Position numbers and translations under genes: made by a program
Origin: Cryptococcus deneoformans JEC21
Lineage: Eukaryota > Basidiomycota > Tremellomycetes > Tremellales > Cryptococcaceae
Length of the DNA stretch: 52,500 nucleotides
Assembly: GCF_000091045.1 (NCBI RefSeq)
Contig: NC_006692.1
Span: 684,721 to 737,220, forward strand
Direction of reading: 5' to 3'
Notes under the pieces: model-generated
Databases searched by the model: none
Seen by the model: only the letters and a program-made list of their open reading frames with translations
Told to the model about the DNA's origin: nothing
Part shown: positions 21,670-33,054 of the stretch, piece by piece
How the letters are laid out: each line of letters starts with the position of its first letter
Numbering within the stretch: the stretch's first letter is position 1

Positions 21670-23346
21670 ATGTCGACCAATTTACAGCCCATCGTCGCCT
21701 TTCTCAAGCGAACTTATCCACTTCCATCTGTCGACCCGGTAAGTCTTCCCTCTAAAAGTTGGGAAGGCATGCATAATCTTGCTCTTTCATCCTAGAAATG
21801 GGTTCGCCAATGCGTAGATGCTCTCGTAGAGGCAGGGAGAGAACCTTCAATTGAAAACGTTGTGCGTAAGAATTACGAATAACATTGGCGTAACGACTGA
21901 CTTCAACCTTAGCACATTGAATTTCTTTATTCTGATCTATCGCTGTGCACGCGAGAATCGCCAACTTTCCCAGAAGGAGAGCTACATGATATGATTATCT
22001 TTCCCAAGCCCACTCTCCTACAAATCCACGCCATAAGTGAAATTGGTCACTCGGCTTATCAGATTCAGACCGTGATGGAACAGCGATCAGAGGTCCTTTC
22101 TGGTCGGACTAGAATAAGAGGACTTGATGACGACGAAGAGAATGAAGTAGAAGAAGGGAAGGTGCCGCCCTACCCTCGTGGAATGCTAAGACTAGAAGTT
22201 GGAGATGGTAGGAGAATTGTGCGGGCCATGGAGTATAAGCGAATCAACGATTTTGTTCTGGGACAAACTTCTCTAGGTTCCAAAGCAAGTCACGCTCCTC
22301 GCTTTGGATGTATGTAAATCCAGCTGACTTGCTTTGACTAGATTGTCGTCCAGAACGTCAGAGTCCTTCGTGGAATCCTCCTCCTCACACCCGAGAACTG
22401 TCGTTTCCTCCCCGATAGTTGTGTCCAAGAATTGGAGGATTTACAAAGGGATCAATTTGTCCGTGATCTGCAAAGAAGACTCGGAAAGCTTAACCCCGAT
22501 GGGGAGGGTGATGGGCTGGTCAATCCACCGCCAGTGATACCTCCCCCTGTGAGGGGCCCAGGAGTGCGAGCTCCAAAACCAGCTCGCAATGCCCCACGCC
22601 AACCGACGAGGGCGTCTGCGGCCCAGCCCGTCCGAGCTACTCTTCAGACCCCTGTCCCGTTGGATCGACATGTTTCCAAACACCCTGTCCCTTCTAATGC
22701 TGTCGCGGGTCCTTCCAACGGTAGAATGGAACGACAGGCAGCCGTTGTTGAAGATGACGATCTTGGTGGCTTTAACGACTTTGATGAGAGTTTTCTGCGA
22801 CAAGTGGACGAAGCAGAGTCTCGCGCATATGCCATGCAGGCTAATTCGGTTTCCAGGTCTGCACCCGTTGAAGTTGATCCCTATGAGAGTGATGACGATG
22901 ATTTCATGATTCTCGATGAATCCATGATCCGCCAACTTGATTACGCCGAGGCCCAAGCAAAGCAAAGGCAAACAAGTAGCGCCATCACCGAAACAAAATC
23001 TGTTTCAACGCAAAAAAGACGGTCCACGGCGGATGAAATCGATGATCTGGAGGATGACGAGTTTGAATTCAATGAGAGTTTCATTCGACAAGTCGACGAG
23101 GCAGAAGCTTTGGCTTTGGCTAGCTCTTCATTTACCAAGAAGACAACAGGAAAAGGCGCTGCTTCTTCGTCGACGACAAGATCAGCTACCACGTCAGCAG
23201 TGACGGACGTCATAAGAAAAGGGGCAGTGCAAAGTACCAAAGACGTTGTATGGAAGCGGACATTTTCGACGGATATTTCATCTGATGTAGAAGTGGATTC
23301 GCAGAAGGAGAATCGTGTACCAGAGATTATAGAGATATCTGACTAA
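21670..23346 (+). CDS. RMI1: RecQ-mediated genome instability protein RMI1
   Basis: Four exons: 21670-21738, 21796-21861, 21913-22284, 22342-23346 (503 aa). RMI1 binds Top3 and the RecQ helicase (Sgs1/BLM) and promotes dissolution of double Holliday junctions. The N-terminal helical part and OB fold cover about residues 1-215: VAFLKRTYPLPSVDPKWV, HDMIIFPKPTLLQIHAISEIG, GMLRLEVGDG, INDFVLGQTSLGSK, then VQNVRVLRGILLLTPENC. The third intron (22285-22341) must begin with GC (AAA|GCAAGT) to keep this frame. The C-terminal half is disordered. It carries three copies of an acidic motif centred on DESFxRQVDEAEA at about residues 307-336, 353-376 and 406-427, and it ends in the SIM-like PEIIEISD. The motif copies are not something I know from RMI1 of other fungi. 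Confidence 0.9.
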
Positions 23347-23542
23347 TGTTGTATAAGTGTATGTATCGACTGATCTGTAGGATCATATTACTCGCGCCAA
23401 TACCATGTATCGTGAAGTTAAGATGACACGAACGAAGGGTAAAAGGGTTCTTACTGTCTGATTGTAGAACCTTATTTTTTGAATGCCTGTTTATTTGAGC
23501 TGGGTACAGTAATTCATCTGCATTATAAGGGGTATGGATAGG

Positions 23543-25267
23543 CTACCTTTTCCTTCCCCCACTGACCCGGCTCCTTCTAGCCGCTCCCGCAGAAGTCCCC
23601 GCACCATGACCGTTTGTTTTTGGTTTACATAGATCACATAGCCACTTGCCTGTCGGCGGATTCTCAAAGCCTAAACATTGAAGATGAAACCATTCTAATG
23701 GGCACTCGTCGTTCTATAAAGGTCATTATACAGTTGAGAGAGGGATAAGGCAAAAGAACTCACATCACAGCCAATCATCTCTCCAAACGACACTCTGTTG
23801 CAATAGCAGTACCTCGGCTCATTTCTGTCATTTGTCAGCCTTGCTCTGAATCGGATGTAAATGAATCACGTACGGGTCTGGAGGGATATTCCAGTTTTCT
23901 TCCACCTTGCCTTCTTCATTCCCGTCCTGATATTCTCTTTGTTTTGGCTTTCCTTTTCTCTTTTTTCCTTTCTTTCTCGACCCGCCCCCACCTATTCCTA
24001 GTGTCACCTCCCGTTCGTCCCCTTCGCCCACACCGTCTCCAGTTCCTTGCCCACGACTCCGCCCATCTACGAGTTGCCCAGTGCCCGCCTTGCCCGTACT
24101 ACCTTCTAGATCGAGAGCCTCGTCGATGGCATTTGATGGGAGTGTTGAAGGGCGAAGACCAAGGAGGATGGACGCTTCCTGGGCCGTGAGCGCAGAATCC
24201 AGAGCGCGGATATGCCTGTCAACCTACATCATATGTATTTCAATTAACGATACCTGCAAAATTCAGACAAAGACCTACAGCGTTGTAAGCGCCGATGGCG
24301 ACAGCAACTTTCTCATCGCTAGTCCGTACAATTTCGCGGGCAAGGCGCGAAATTTCCGGCAGCAGAGAATGGGGACCAGCCGGTCGAGATGCTCTCAGCG
24401 GGATTGACGAAGAACGGTTTTGTTGGGCTGCAGCTCGGGCAAGAGAATCGATGTTTGGATCGTCATTCTCAATGGCCCCATTGTGTCGAGCCGTTGGTGA
24501 CGATGGCAAGGAAGGGAATTTTGCTCGTGCTGGGACTCTTGTTTGAGATTCTGGTGAACATGGAATGATGAGACCACCTGCACCGTCTGCTAGAGGTACA
24601 CCTGGCTCTTTCTGTTTCTCATCTGTTAACGATGGGTTTAAAGACGGTTCACCCGAGTTCGCCGGCTCCGCTGTAATCTCAGAGGCTGGATTAACACCTT
24701 CTTCTCCTTCTTGAGGTGAGTCATGATGTGACAGTGTTTCCTCTGCCCTCTCAGCATCGATACTATCCTCCTCCCTATTACTTTTCTTGAGCGCCGCTTC
24801 TTCTAATGGAGTTGACAATGATCTTGGTTGTTCTAGAGCTATTCTTCCGGACACATAAGTACGTATAAGTTTCTTCAGCGTATCCATTTGTGCTGTAACA
24901 ATCAAAGTCAGCTGCTGATTTTCAGCTCGATGCCAAACCTACCTAACGTGCCGTCGTCCAACTCCCTCAGCAATCTAAAATTCCTATGCAGCTCCAAAGG
25001 TAATTGCTCAACCGTTTCATAATGATCCGCAGCAAAATCTTGCCATGCTTCAAGCTCTTCAGTTGCATCCATCTCTCCTTCTGATTGTTTGCCTTGTTTT
25101 TCTTGTGTTTGTGTAGTAGTGGCTTCCGCTTTGCCTTTGCCCTTGTCAAGCTTAGTGGGTGATTCATCATTAACAGAGCGAGATGGGCCAACTTCTGGCT
25201 GTTCCGAGGTAGATGAAATCGCCCTGGTGGAGAGCCTCGCGCGCTTGGCTGGAGGCTGTCTGGGCAT
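23543..25267 (-). CDS. ING-family PHD-finger protein
   Basis: Five exons: 25267-24943, 24892-24279, 24223-23874, 23824-23764, 23713-23543 (506 aa). ING proteins are subunits of histone acetyltransferase or deacetylase complexes, and their PHD finger usually reads H3K4me3. The N-terminal ING coiled region follows an acidic patch: WQDFAADHYETVEQLPLELH, then FRLLRELDDGTLAQMDTLKKLI, and later YNAVDRHIRALD. A long low-complexity middle with many prolines and serines and a KKGKKRKGKPK nuclear signal leads to the PHD finger. Its C4HC3 ligands are Cys436, 438, 449, 454, His460, Cys463, 476 and 479. The tail is basic (RRSRVSGGRKR), like the polybasic tail of other INGs. Whether it belongs to NuA4 or to an Rpd3-type complex cannot be told here. 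It is convergent with RMI1. Confidence 0.92.
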
Positions 25268-25298
25268 AGTCTGTTACAGTCTGGCTGGTAGATGAGCG

Positions 25299-25667
25299 CT
25301 ATGTCGTTTCTGCTGACATGTGTGATATGTCATCGTATATGTTATCGCGAACGACCAAATGGCTAATGCTCGACGCGTCCCGACCTCCACCTCCCAGGTG
25401 CCTTTTGACAAGCCTGAATAGCCTCGCGCCTAAATCATGTGCCGGTGTCAGATCTGTCTTAGCTCGTCGGGTGTGCCTCTCAGGGCCTGGATTCTCGAGC
25501 CGGTTTGGGGTTGTTTGTCTCTTGTTTTGTTTTTGGTGGCCTGTCTCCACGGGGGATGCGAGCCCATTTTCCACAGCTGGCTCGCATACAGCGATGCTCC
25601 GTATGCATGCACGATGCAGTATGGTTGGACTTGAGAGCAGACAACTTGCGAGGCGCCTGAACGCCAC
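25299..25667 (-). CDS. Candidate small ORF just upstream of the ING gene
   Basis: A single-exon frame of 122 codons ends 31 bp before the ING start and lies on the same strand. The first 25 residues (MAFRRLASCLLSSPTILHRA) are Arg/Ser/Leu-rich without acidic residues, which looks like a mitochondrial presequence. The rest is basic with a Gly-run (KRHLGGGGRD) and an acidic end (DNIYDDISHMSAETT). No family is recognised. A single-exon gene is less common here, and the plus-strand frame over the same bases is also open. It may be only the 5' leader of the ING transcript. Low confidence. Confidence 0.3.
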   Translation of the reverse strand: MAFRRLASCLLSSPTILHRACIRSIAVCEPAVENGLASPVETGHQKQNKRQTTPNRLENPGPERHTRRAKTDLTPAHDLGARLFRLVKRHLGGGGRDASSISHLVVRDNIYDDISHMSAETT

Positions 25668-26111
25668 TGGCCGATACGGGCGGTTTGAGGGTCCGAGCTA
25701 AATAGCAGGGGCAGGTCGACGTTGATGGCTGATGGAATAGCGCGATTCCGAAACGCCCTGTCTCTTTCTCTTCCATCCGTTTCGTGGTGGATTTTATTCC
25801 TGTCTCTATTACTATTGCTTCCGTCTTTTTACCGCCATATCCATCCCCACACTCATTATCAGCCGTAGGCTATCGCTGCACCCACATTCCTTGCTCCTGC
25901 CCTGTGTCGCCTCGCCCCGTCAGCGGTCTCCATTTCACACCACCTCGTCATTCACATCGTAGTCCGCGACCAACCATATACTATATCCACACCTGTCTTC
26001 GCTCTCACACCCAAGACACCATCAAAGGAGGCTGCCAAGGGGTGCCCATCACACTCTTTTTCGCCCATCCCAAATCAGTCATCAGTCACTCATCATCAAC
26101 AATCGCCGGCC
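25668..26111. promoter_or_regulatory. Promoter and leader of the MID2-like gene
   Basis: This region lies upstream of the plus-strand wall-sensor gene. From about 25760 it is strongly pyrimidine-rich (repeated TCTCT, CCACACTC and TCATC patterns) up to the ATG at 26112, as is typical for leaders in this window. The open frame 25784-26275 through it overlaps the true start out of frame and is not supported. Confidence 0.45.
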
Positions 26112-27674
26112 ATGAGACTTTCAACAACTCTTCCCCTTATCCTTTTCCCAACTCTTACCCTTGCTCATGCCGATCGTATTCATCCAGCTCACCGCAGACA
26201 TCTCGCCCGGAGCGGGTCCGGTGGGTACGGGAAACGTGCCCCAGCCTTGCTGGACGATCTGAGTGGTTTACTTGACGGTGATTCTGGCAGTACGGTAAGT
26301 GTCACATGTAGGCATTTCTGTCCACAGCTCATAATCAAACACTTTCAGTCCTCTGCTGCGTCATCAACATCAACCACATCCTCTGCTCCATCGTCTTCAT
26401 CCTCTTCACAATCGTCGGTGACCCCCACCTCGACTGCAGTGACAACTACCTCTCGAGACGAGGTAACGTCGACCTCTGTGGCTTCTTCTTCTCTGCCATC
26501 TACTAGTTCCGCCTCTCCAACATCAACTTCTACCACGTCGACAGAGGTCTCCTCATTTACGGCTGGTCCGAGTGAGAACGTGACATCGTCGACGGCTTCT
26601 TCTTTTGACCGTAAGTGGCACAAAGAACACGCATAACATGCAGTGAACCTGTCTTACATTTGCTCCAGCCACATCAACTGCTTCTTCCAGCTCTACCGAG
26701 CAGTCTCTTGCCCCTTCTGCTACATCTACCACATCCACATCATCAGTGGCCGCTGAGTCAACTGTCTCCCCGTCTACTTCTGCGTAAGTCATTCGTCAGC
26801 CATAAATTGCGCGCTCTAACCCAATACAGCTCTGTACAATACACGACAGATGCGGCCGGTCAAACTCAGCTCGTCACGGTCATTCTTACCCAATCAGTGG
26901 ATGATGCGACAAGATCTGCTGACGCGGCTACCGCTTCGGCTACTTCGACAGCCGCGACCCAAAGCGGAGGAAACAAATTCCCAACTGGGGCTATCATTGG
27001 TATCTGCGTCGGTGTCGGTGCCGCCATCTTGGCTTTGATCGCGTTAGCCGTGTGGAGGATGAAACGAAGGGGTGGTGAAGAGGATGAGGCCATCCGATGG
27101 TAAGTCCATATGCTGTTAGGCTATATATCATTATACCAAGCAATTGCTGATAACCAACAGGCCCGAACTCAACCGTCACGGTGACTCTGACGCCCACCAC
27201 GCTCTTCCCGCCCGCGCAACTGGCCAGCACGGTTTCGAGACTAACCCTCTTGAACGTTCTCTCTCTTCTTCCTCCGAGCTTCAGTATGCCGACTATCCTG
27301 TCGCTTCTCATCCTGACTACGACCTTCCTCAGCACAGTCCTATGCCCATGGCTCTCAATGGCTCTTCATTTGGCGCATCCAGCTCGCTTGAAGATGATTA
27401 TGCCTTGTCCGAAAAGTACCCTCCTGCTAGTCCTCATCCTCCAAGCCACGACGACCATGACAACTATACTTCAATGCCCCCTCCCGTGCAATCTCAGGCT
27501 TCAGTGGGGCTCGGTATGGGGGGAGCGATATTTGGACATGCCACGACACCTGAGGAGGAGGACCCTTATGGTGGTGTTCAGATGACCCAGCTTGACCACG
27601 GTGTTACATATCAGGGCATGACTTCGCCCGAGTACGGTCACCAGCCAATGCCCAATCCTCATGATTACAGGTAA
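26112..27674 (+). CDS. Ser/Thr-rich single-pass cell-surface sensor (MID2/WSC-like)
   Basis: Five exons: 26112-26294, 26349-26610, 26669-26783, 26830-27099, 27161-27674 (447 aa). The signal peptide MRLSTTLPLILFPTLTLAHA is followed by a short basic region and then about 150 residues that are mostly Ser and Thr, a likely O-mannosylated rod. A transmembrane helix follows at residues 240-262 (GAIIGICVGVGAAILALIAL) with the stop-transfer RMKRRGG. The cytoplasmic tail of about 180 residues is Pro/Tyr/His-rich. This architecture matches fungal cell-wall stress sensors of the Mid2/Mtl1 or Wsc type, which feed into Rho1-Pkc1 signalling. No WSC cysteine domain is visible, so Mid2-like fits better. The assignment rests on architecture, not on sequence identity. 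Confidence 0.8.
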
Positions 27675-28154
27675 AAGTGGTTTTAACACGTGATGAGTCG
27701 TCGAGCAGGAAGTGGAATGTGGTGAATGTTGCGTTACTCGCATTGTCTGACATTGCGAACTTTATTATTATTATTTTATCTTGGCCACGCTGTTTATACC
27801 CGACCAAACAATCTTATAAGAGCTTTTACCCCCTCTGTTCTACCTGTTAAATACGTAAACAATAAACGCTGTTTGAAGTATGAAATGCGATGAGATATTT
27901 GTTGCATTATGGCGATGCAGGGTGCGTGTTAGCGACTTTAAATACGACAAACATGGGACTATTATTAGTATTTGCCTTTCGAATCCAAGTCCCTTTGTCT
28001 TTTGTAGGGAGAATATGTACGCGATTGGGATGGGCGCAACGATAAATCGAGCTGGAATACGTTGTTCTTTGCAAGAATCTTGCGTACTCGACGATCTGGA
28101 GAGGCTGTTTTCCAAATAGTGTCATTCTGAAGATGGTCAAAAGTCGATCCATTT
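27675..28154. other. Intergenic between convergent genes
   Basis: 3' flanks of the MID2-like gene (+) and the hypothetical gene at 28155 (-). AT-rich with A/T runs near 27760-27780 and 27845-27870, consistent with polyadenylation regions on both strands. The open frames here (27840-28115 and 27907-28158 minus, 27880-28119 plus) overlap one another and show no protein signature. Confidence 0.45.
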
Positions 28155-28878
28155 TCACTTACAGATAGTTGAATGATAGTGTTGGGGCTCCTCTTCGCAT
28201 TCCATCAAGTGGTCTCCTGTTTTTCCCGGCCAGGTGTTGTTATCCCAGGTCATAAACCACGGCAGGTGATGGGCACCAGGAAGAAATGAATTTTTTCTTG
28301 AAGTATGTGCTTTATCATTGTTCCCGAAAGGTTTCTCCACCTTCTGTTGGGCAGGCATAAAAGGAACTGCCCAGGAGAATCCAAAGTCTATGGACTGTGA
28401 CTTGTCTTTTGGCTGAATAATCGGATTATCGTTTTTCTCGCTTGCTTGGGGTCGTTCAAGGTGCTCTTCCTGTGTTTGCCCTTCCTCCTGTTGAACATGT
28501 TGATCGTTTTCCTCGCCCAAGAGTGGCGGTGGCGGTTTTAGGTATGCGAACATACCCCTAGGCTTTCTTCTGATGTAACCAGAGGGTATACGAGGATAGG
28601 CTTCTTCATCTGCCTGAACAGACCATTTACGCTTGGTCCGATTTCTTCTCCAGGGCCATAGAGAGCGACTTGAGTCATAAAGGACATAATGGGAAGCTAA
28701 AGCTAACTTACAGGGAAGACGAGACGTAGTTGACACCTGGCATGATGATACGAGCATCCAGAATGGTTGCCGAGGCAAAGCCCGTAAAAAAAAGAACAAG
28801 AAGAATGAAACGGTTTGTCGAATAACATCCATGGGGAAATAAAAAATGGAAGCCGAGGGCATAATGATCGAATGACAT
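28155..28878 (-). CDS. Hypothetical protein with N-terminal hydrophobic segment
   Basis: Two exons are proposed, 28878-28712 and 28668-28155 (226 aa), joined by a 43-nt intron with GTAAGT...AAG ends. Exon 1 encodes a signal-like helix (NRFILLVLFFTGFASA) with a possible cleavage site after ASA, followed by TILDARIIMPGVNYVSSSL. Exon 2 is hydrophilic: RSLWPWRRNRTKRKWS, a proline run, a Gln/Glu-rich part (QHVQQEEGQTQEEH), then a Trp-rich end (PWFMTWDNNTWPGKTGDH). No family is recognised. The start is uncertain because the ATG at 28878 leaves a long stretch before the helix; an upstream in-frame ATG exists at 28926. The unspliced long frame 28155-29222 is not preferred, because it replaces the signal-like helix. 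Confidence 0.45.
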
Positions 28879-29372
28879 CGCTCGAGGCTGTTCGAAGCCG
28901 TTGGTTGATACAGAAGGTCCGTGCATGGACGACAGTAGCTAGGGATGACATGGGCTGTCGGGATGAGTTCGACTCCCATATGAGCCAGCGACTTTTTGTG
29001 TCCGGCTTCGCTCTCTGTCCAATGGCTTGCTAGTCTGAATAGCACGATTGATTCTCTTTCAAGCTTTCGCTTTGCTCGGGGGGATGGTGTGTACCAGTAC
29101 GTAATGGCAGAAGAGACGCGTCGCGTCCAAAAGACAAAGAGGACCGTGTGATTTTCGGAACGGCGTTTGATTTCTTGGCTACTGGACGGATCTCCTGGTG
29201 CCCACGGCGTCTCGTCGTTCACAGAGCTGGTCTCGGGCGTGTGATTCCTTCTTCCTCGCGTGCTACTTGCGCCTTCTCCTTACGTATTCCCACTCCCCTC
29301 CTTCCTTCCCTCCTTCATCCTTTCGCCACTCAACTCACATCCACACCCACCCACAAACACACTCCTTCCACC
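28879..29372. promoter_or_regulatory. Divergent promoter between the hypothetical gene and CHS2
   Basis: About 0.5 kb between divergent starts. The right 120 bp before the CHS2 ATG is a near-continuous C/T and CA-rich tract (CTCCTTCCTTCC, CCACACCCACCCAC) typical of transcription-start leaders here. No specific binding site can be named. Confidence 0.45.
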
Positions 29373-32300
29373 ATGGCTTACCACTACTCCCACGACAGCA
29401 GCCGTCGCCAGCCGCAGGGCGGCTACAATTACCCTTCCAACTATTCAAACCCCTCACAGTATTCCATACCCGACTCGGTCTATTCCGGCCACTCCACCAA
29501 CACCCAACCCGTTCCTTCCCCTGGCGGGTACCACCCACAGCCTTCTTCTACCACTCGGGTGGTTCAGCCAGCGTACTATCAGCCACAGCCCACCGCATCG
29601 TCCATGACTTCTCACGACGTTATGTATGGCCGACCCAGCCCTGGTCCTAATCAGTACGGCGCCGCGCCAAGAGACGTCTTCCGAGGTCCTGGCGCCACGA
29701 CAGTACCTCCTCCTCAACAGACGCCGTACCAGCCCTACCCGGACCAACCATATCCTTCTCATACAGACTATTCTGATGAAAACAAATCTTTTAGTTCCAC
29801 TACTCACCTGGTTTCGCCGCAGAAAGAATGGGGTGTCGGAACTGTAGTACCGGTTACTACGATACCACCTGTCAACCAACCGCCTTACCAGCCGTATCAA
29901 GCATATCCGCCGCAGCCTTCCCCATCCCCGACTACCCCCCGAGGAGGTACCTCCCATTGGCATGCTATGCGGAAGCAGTTGCTCGAGAGGCGAGTGATCA
30001 AGCAGATCCCATTGCACAATGGCAACTTGGTGATGGATGTGCCCGTGCCAAAGGGGGCCATCCCGAGCACCAAAGGACTAGGCGTGATGGATGGAGAGAT
30101 GGACAGCATGCGCTACTCGGCGGCAACATGCGACCCTGATGACTTTATGCGAAGCAAATTCAGCCTGAGGCAATATTTGTATGGCAGAAAGACAGAGCTT
30201 TTTGTAAGTGTCCAGTCTGAAATGTACGCTGATTATCTAGATCGTCATGACCATGTACAATGAAAATTCCGAGCTCCTCCTGAGGACACTTAATGCCGTA
30301 ATTAAGAATATTGCCCATCTCACGACACGCACACGCTCAAAAACTTGGGGTCCCGATTCGTGGAAAAAGGTGGTAGTCTGTATCGTTGCTGATGGCCGAA
30401 AGGTTGTCGACCCAAGAGTTCTCAAGGTGCTGCAATTGATGGGTGTCTATGCCGAGGTATGTGATCCAAATTGGAATCCAGCTAACAGGCCAGGGTGTCA
30501 TGAAAGACCATGTCGTTGACAAGGAAACCCAAGCCCATATTTTCGAGTACACTTCGCAGGTCGTAGTGTCAGAAACCGGAGAGGTTGGCTTTGGTTCGAC
30601 CCCTGTTCAAATCTTGTTCTGCCTCAAAGAGTAGGTCAACGGTATGCCAGATCTGGACTGACCACCTAATAGGCAAAATAAGAAAAAACTCAATTCTCAT
30701 CGTTGGTTTTTCAATGCCTTTGGCCCACTTATTAAACCCAACGTTTGCGTGCTTCTGGACGTTGGCACAAAACCCTCCGGTCACTCCATATACGAGCTCT
30801 ACAAATGTTTTGAGAAGCATCCCACTGTTGGGGGAGCATGTGGAGAGATTTTTGCAGACACTGGAAAGTGGGGCAAATATTTATGGAACCCTTTGGTCGC
30901 AGGCCAAAATTTTGAATACAAAATGAGCAACATACTCGACAAGCCATTCGAGAGTGTTTTTGGACTAATCTCTGTCCTTCCAGGAGCATTTTCTGCCTAT
31001 CGGTAAGCATTAGTGGACGCATTCAAAACTGACGATCCAGGTATGACGCAGTGGCCAATCACGCCGATGGGACGGGTCCCCTGGCAGCCTATTTCCGAGG
31101 AGAGCTCATGAACCAACCTGGTGCTACAGCAACCATTTTTGACAGGAACAAGTTCCTGGCAGAAGATCGTATTCTCGCGTTTGGTGCGTCAGCTTTGACT
31201 GCAGTGACAACTTCAAAAAGTTTACTGACACCTTCCCCAGAAATCGTTGTCAAGAAGAATGCTCGCTGGCGCTTGCAGTATGTCAAGGCGGCCAAAGCTG
31301 GTACAGACGTTCCCGCTACCGTCCCGGAGTTCATCTCTCAACGAAGGAGATGGCTGAACGGATCCATCTTTGCTGCAACATACGCAATGGTTTGTTTCTG
31401 GAGGATTTGGACTAGTGGACACGGTATTTTCAGAAAGTTTAATCTTACTATTTTGACGGTATATAGTGAGTAACGAAATCATTAATTGAAGCTGACAGGT
31501 TTAGATTTGGTTAATTTGCTCTTCAATTGGCTGTCTGTCTCCTCCTTTTACCTTGCGTTCTTCTTCCTCATTAGCTCGTCCATCTCTGGCAGCTCTGATC
31601 CTTTCAACGGGGCTGGGGATGAGATATTCCAGGTGTTCAACAAGGTCTATATTGCTCTGATGTAAGTGGCCTGAAGGTAGCATGATTATTCATGAACTGA
31701 TAATGGGTAGTTTTGTCGTCTTGGTCTGTTCTCTGGGCAATCGTCCCCAAGGATCGAATTATATGTACACTTTTTGGTGGGTACATACCTTCATTAGCTG
31801 AGCTAACTTTGCTGTAGTATATTCATGTTTGCTGTTTGCCAAGGTATCTTGCTGTACTGTGCTGGATGGACAGTCTACCAGGCGGTCCCACACACCTCGG
31901 AAGGTTGGGAAGATGTCTCTGGGCTGTTTGATAACAAGACGTTTGTACAACTGGCCCTTGCTCTCATGGTAAGCTCGTATTGGAACAGAAAATATGCTGA
32001 CAGACGACAGGCAACGTACGGGTTGTATCTCATTTCATCGCTTCTCTACTTTGAGCCCTGGCACATGCTCACATCATTCATTCAATATCTCCTCCTTCTT
32101 CCCTCATATGTCAATATCCTCCTCATTTACGCAATGTGCAATTTGCATGACGTTTCTTGGGGAACCAAGGGTGATAATGGTTCCTCAAAAGATCTTGGCA
32201 CCGCAAAAAAAGTAGAAAAGGACGGAAAGGAAATGGCCGAAGTGGCGTTACCGACGAAGCAAGAGGATGTAGAGGCTCTATGGCAACAAGCCAGACAAGA

Positions 32301-32704
32301 GTTGAGAGTGCCGGTAAAAGAGAAGACTGAAAAGAGAAGTCCAGAGACTAAAAGGGCCGATGGTACGTCGACTTTGCTTTGGATAGCTGTTGAACATCTG
32401 GTCTGACCCATCCGCAGAGGATCGCAACTTTCGAACCAATGTCGTATTGTTGTTCCTTGGCTCGAACATGCTTGTCATTTTACTCTTCACCTCTTCCACC
32501 TTCACCAACTGGGTTAACTCGCATTTTGTCGATGCGACCAGCTCGACTTTCAATCCTTACCTTGTGAGTATCATGCTGATTCTCACCATAGTGGTCTGCT
32601 GAATGTCCAAACAGACCGTGATCTTTTACGCAGTTCTCGGCCTCTCAGCCCTTCGATTCGCAGGTTGCCTGTTGTATCTCATTTTCAGGATGTTCGGCTA
32701 TTGA
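29373..32704 (+). CDS. CHS2: Chitin synthase (division I), probably CHS2
   Basis: Twelve exons: 29373-30203, 30241-30456, 30494-30630, 30673-31002, 31041-31183, 31241-31465, 31505-31661, 31711-31776, 31818-31968, 32011-32362, 32418-32563, 32615-32704 (947 aa). It polymerises UDP-GlcNAc into chitin at the plasma membrane. The first 200 residues are Pro/Tyr/Gln/Ser-rich and disordered. The GT2 core follows: [46 protein letters not shown], the catalytic ED at 546-547 in AEDRIL, and QRRRW at 586-590 in [10 protein letters not shown]. Several membrane helices come next. The C-terminus [13 protein letters not shown] matches the usual division I ending. The symbol CHS2 rests on remembered synteny with UXS1, as Cryptococcus has eight CHS genes. 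A second possible ending is described in Part 2. It is convergent with the exomer gene. Confidence 0.94.
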
Positions 32705-33054
32705 GTATCCCGAACAATACGTATTCCGAGAACTTTCCTTCCAGTTTGTAGTATGATCTACACCTAACTCCTATACATAGCGACTGCAGCGATCTCCTCA
32801 GCTGGTCTGATGGAACGATATGTGCAACGAAGACCATTGAAAAAGTCAGACGATGAATATTATGCATCATAATGCCTCTTAAACTTGTCTTGACCCTGTC
32901 GATGGGGGGATCTCAATGTCTTTCGTTCGGTATTTCTTTCATCAATCGACCAGATTGAATATATCTCCACACAAATACAGTGTCTGACCGAGTATTTTGA
33001 TTATTTATAGCACAATGAATGAATTGCATCTCAAACTCATGCTATACACATTTT

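Noticed and set aside
28155..29222. Unspliced 355-codon frame
   Set aside because: A two-exon model with an ordinary 43-nt intron gives a signal-like helix; the unspliced frame runs through that intron and far into the CHS2 promoter.
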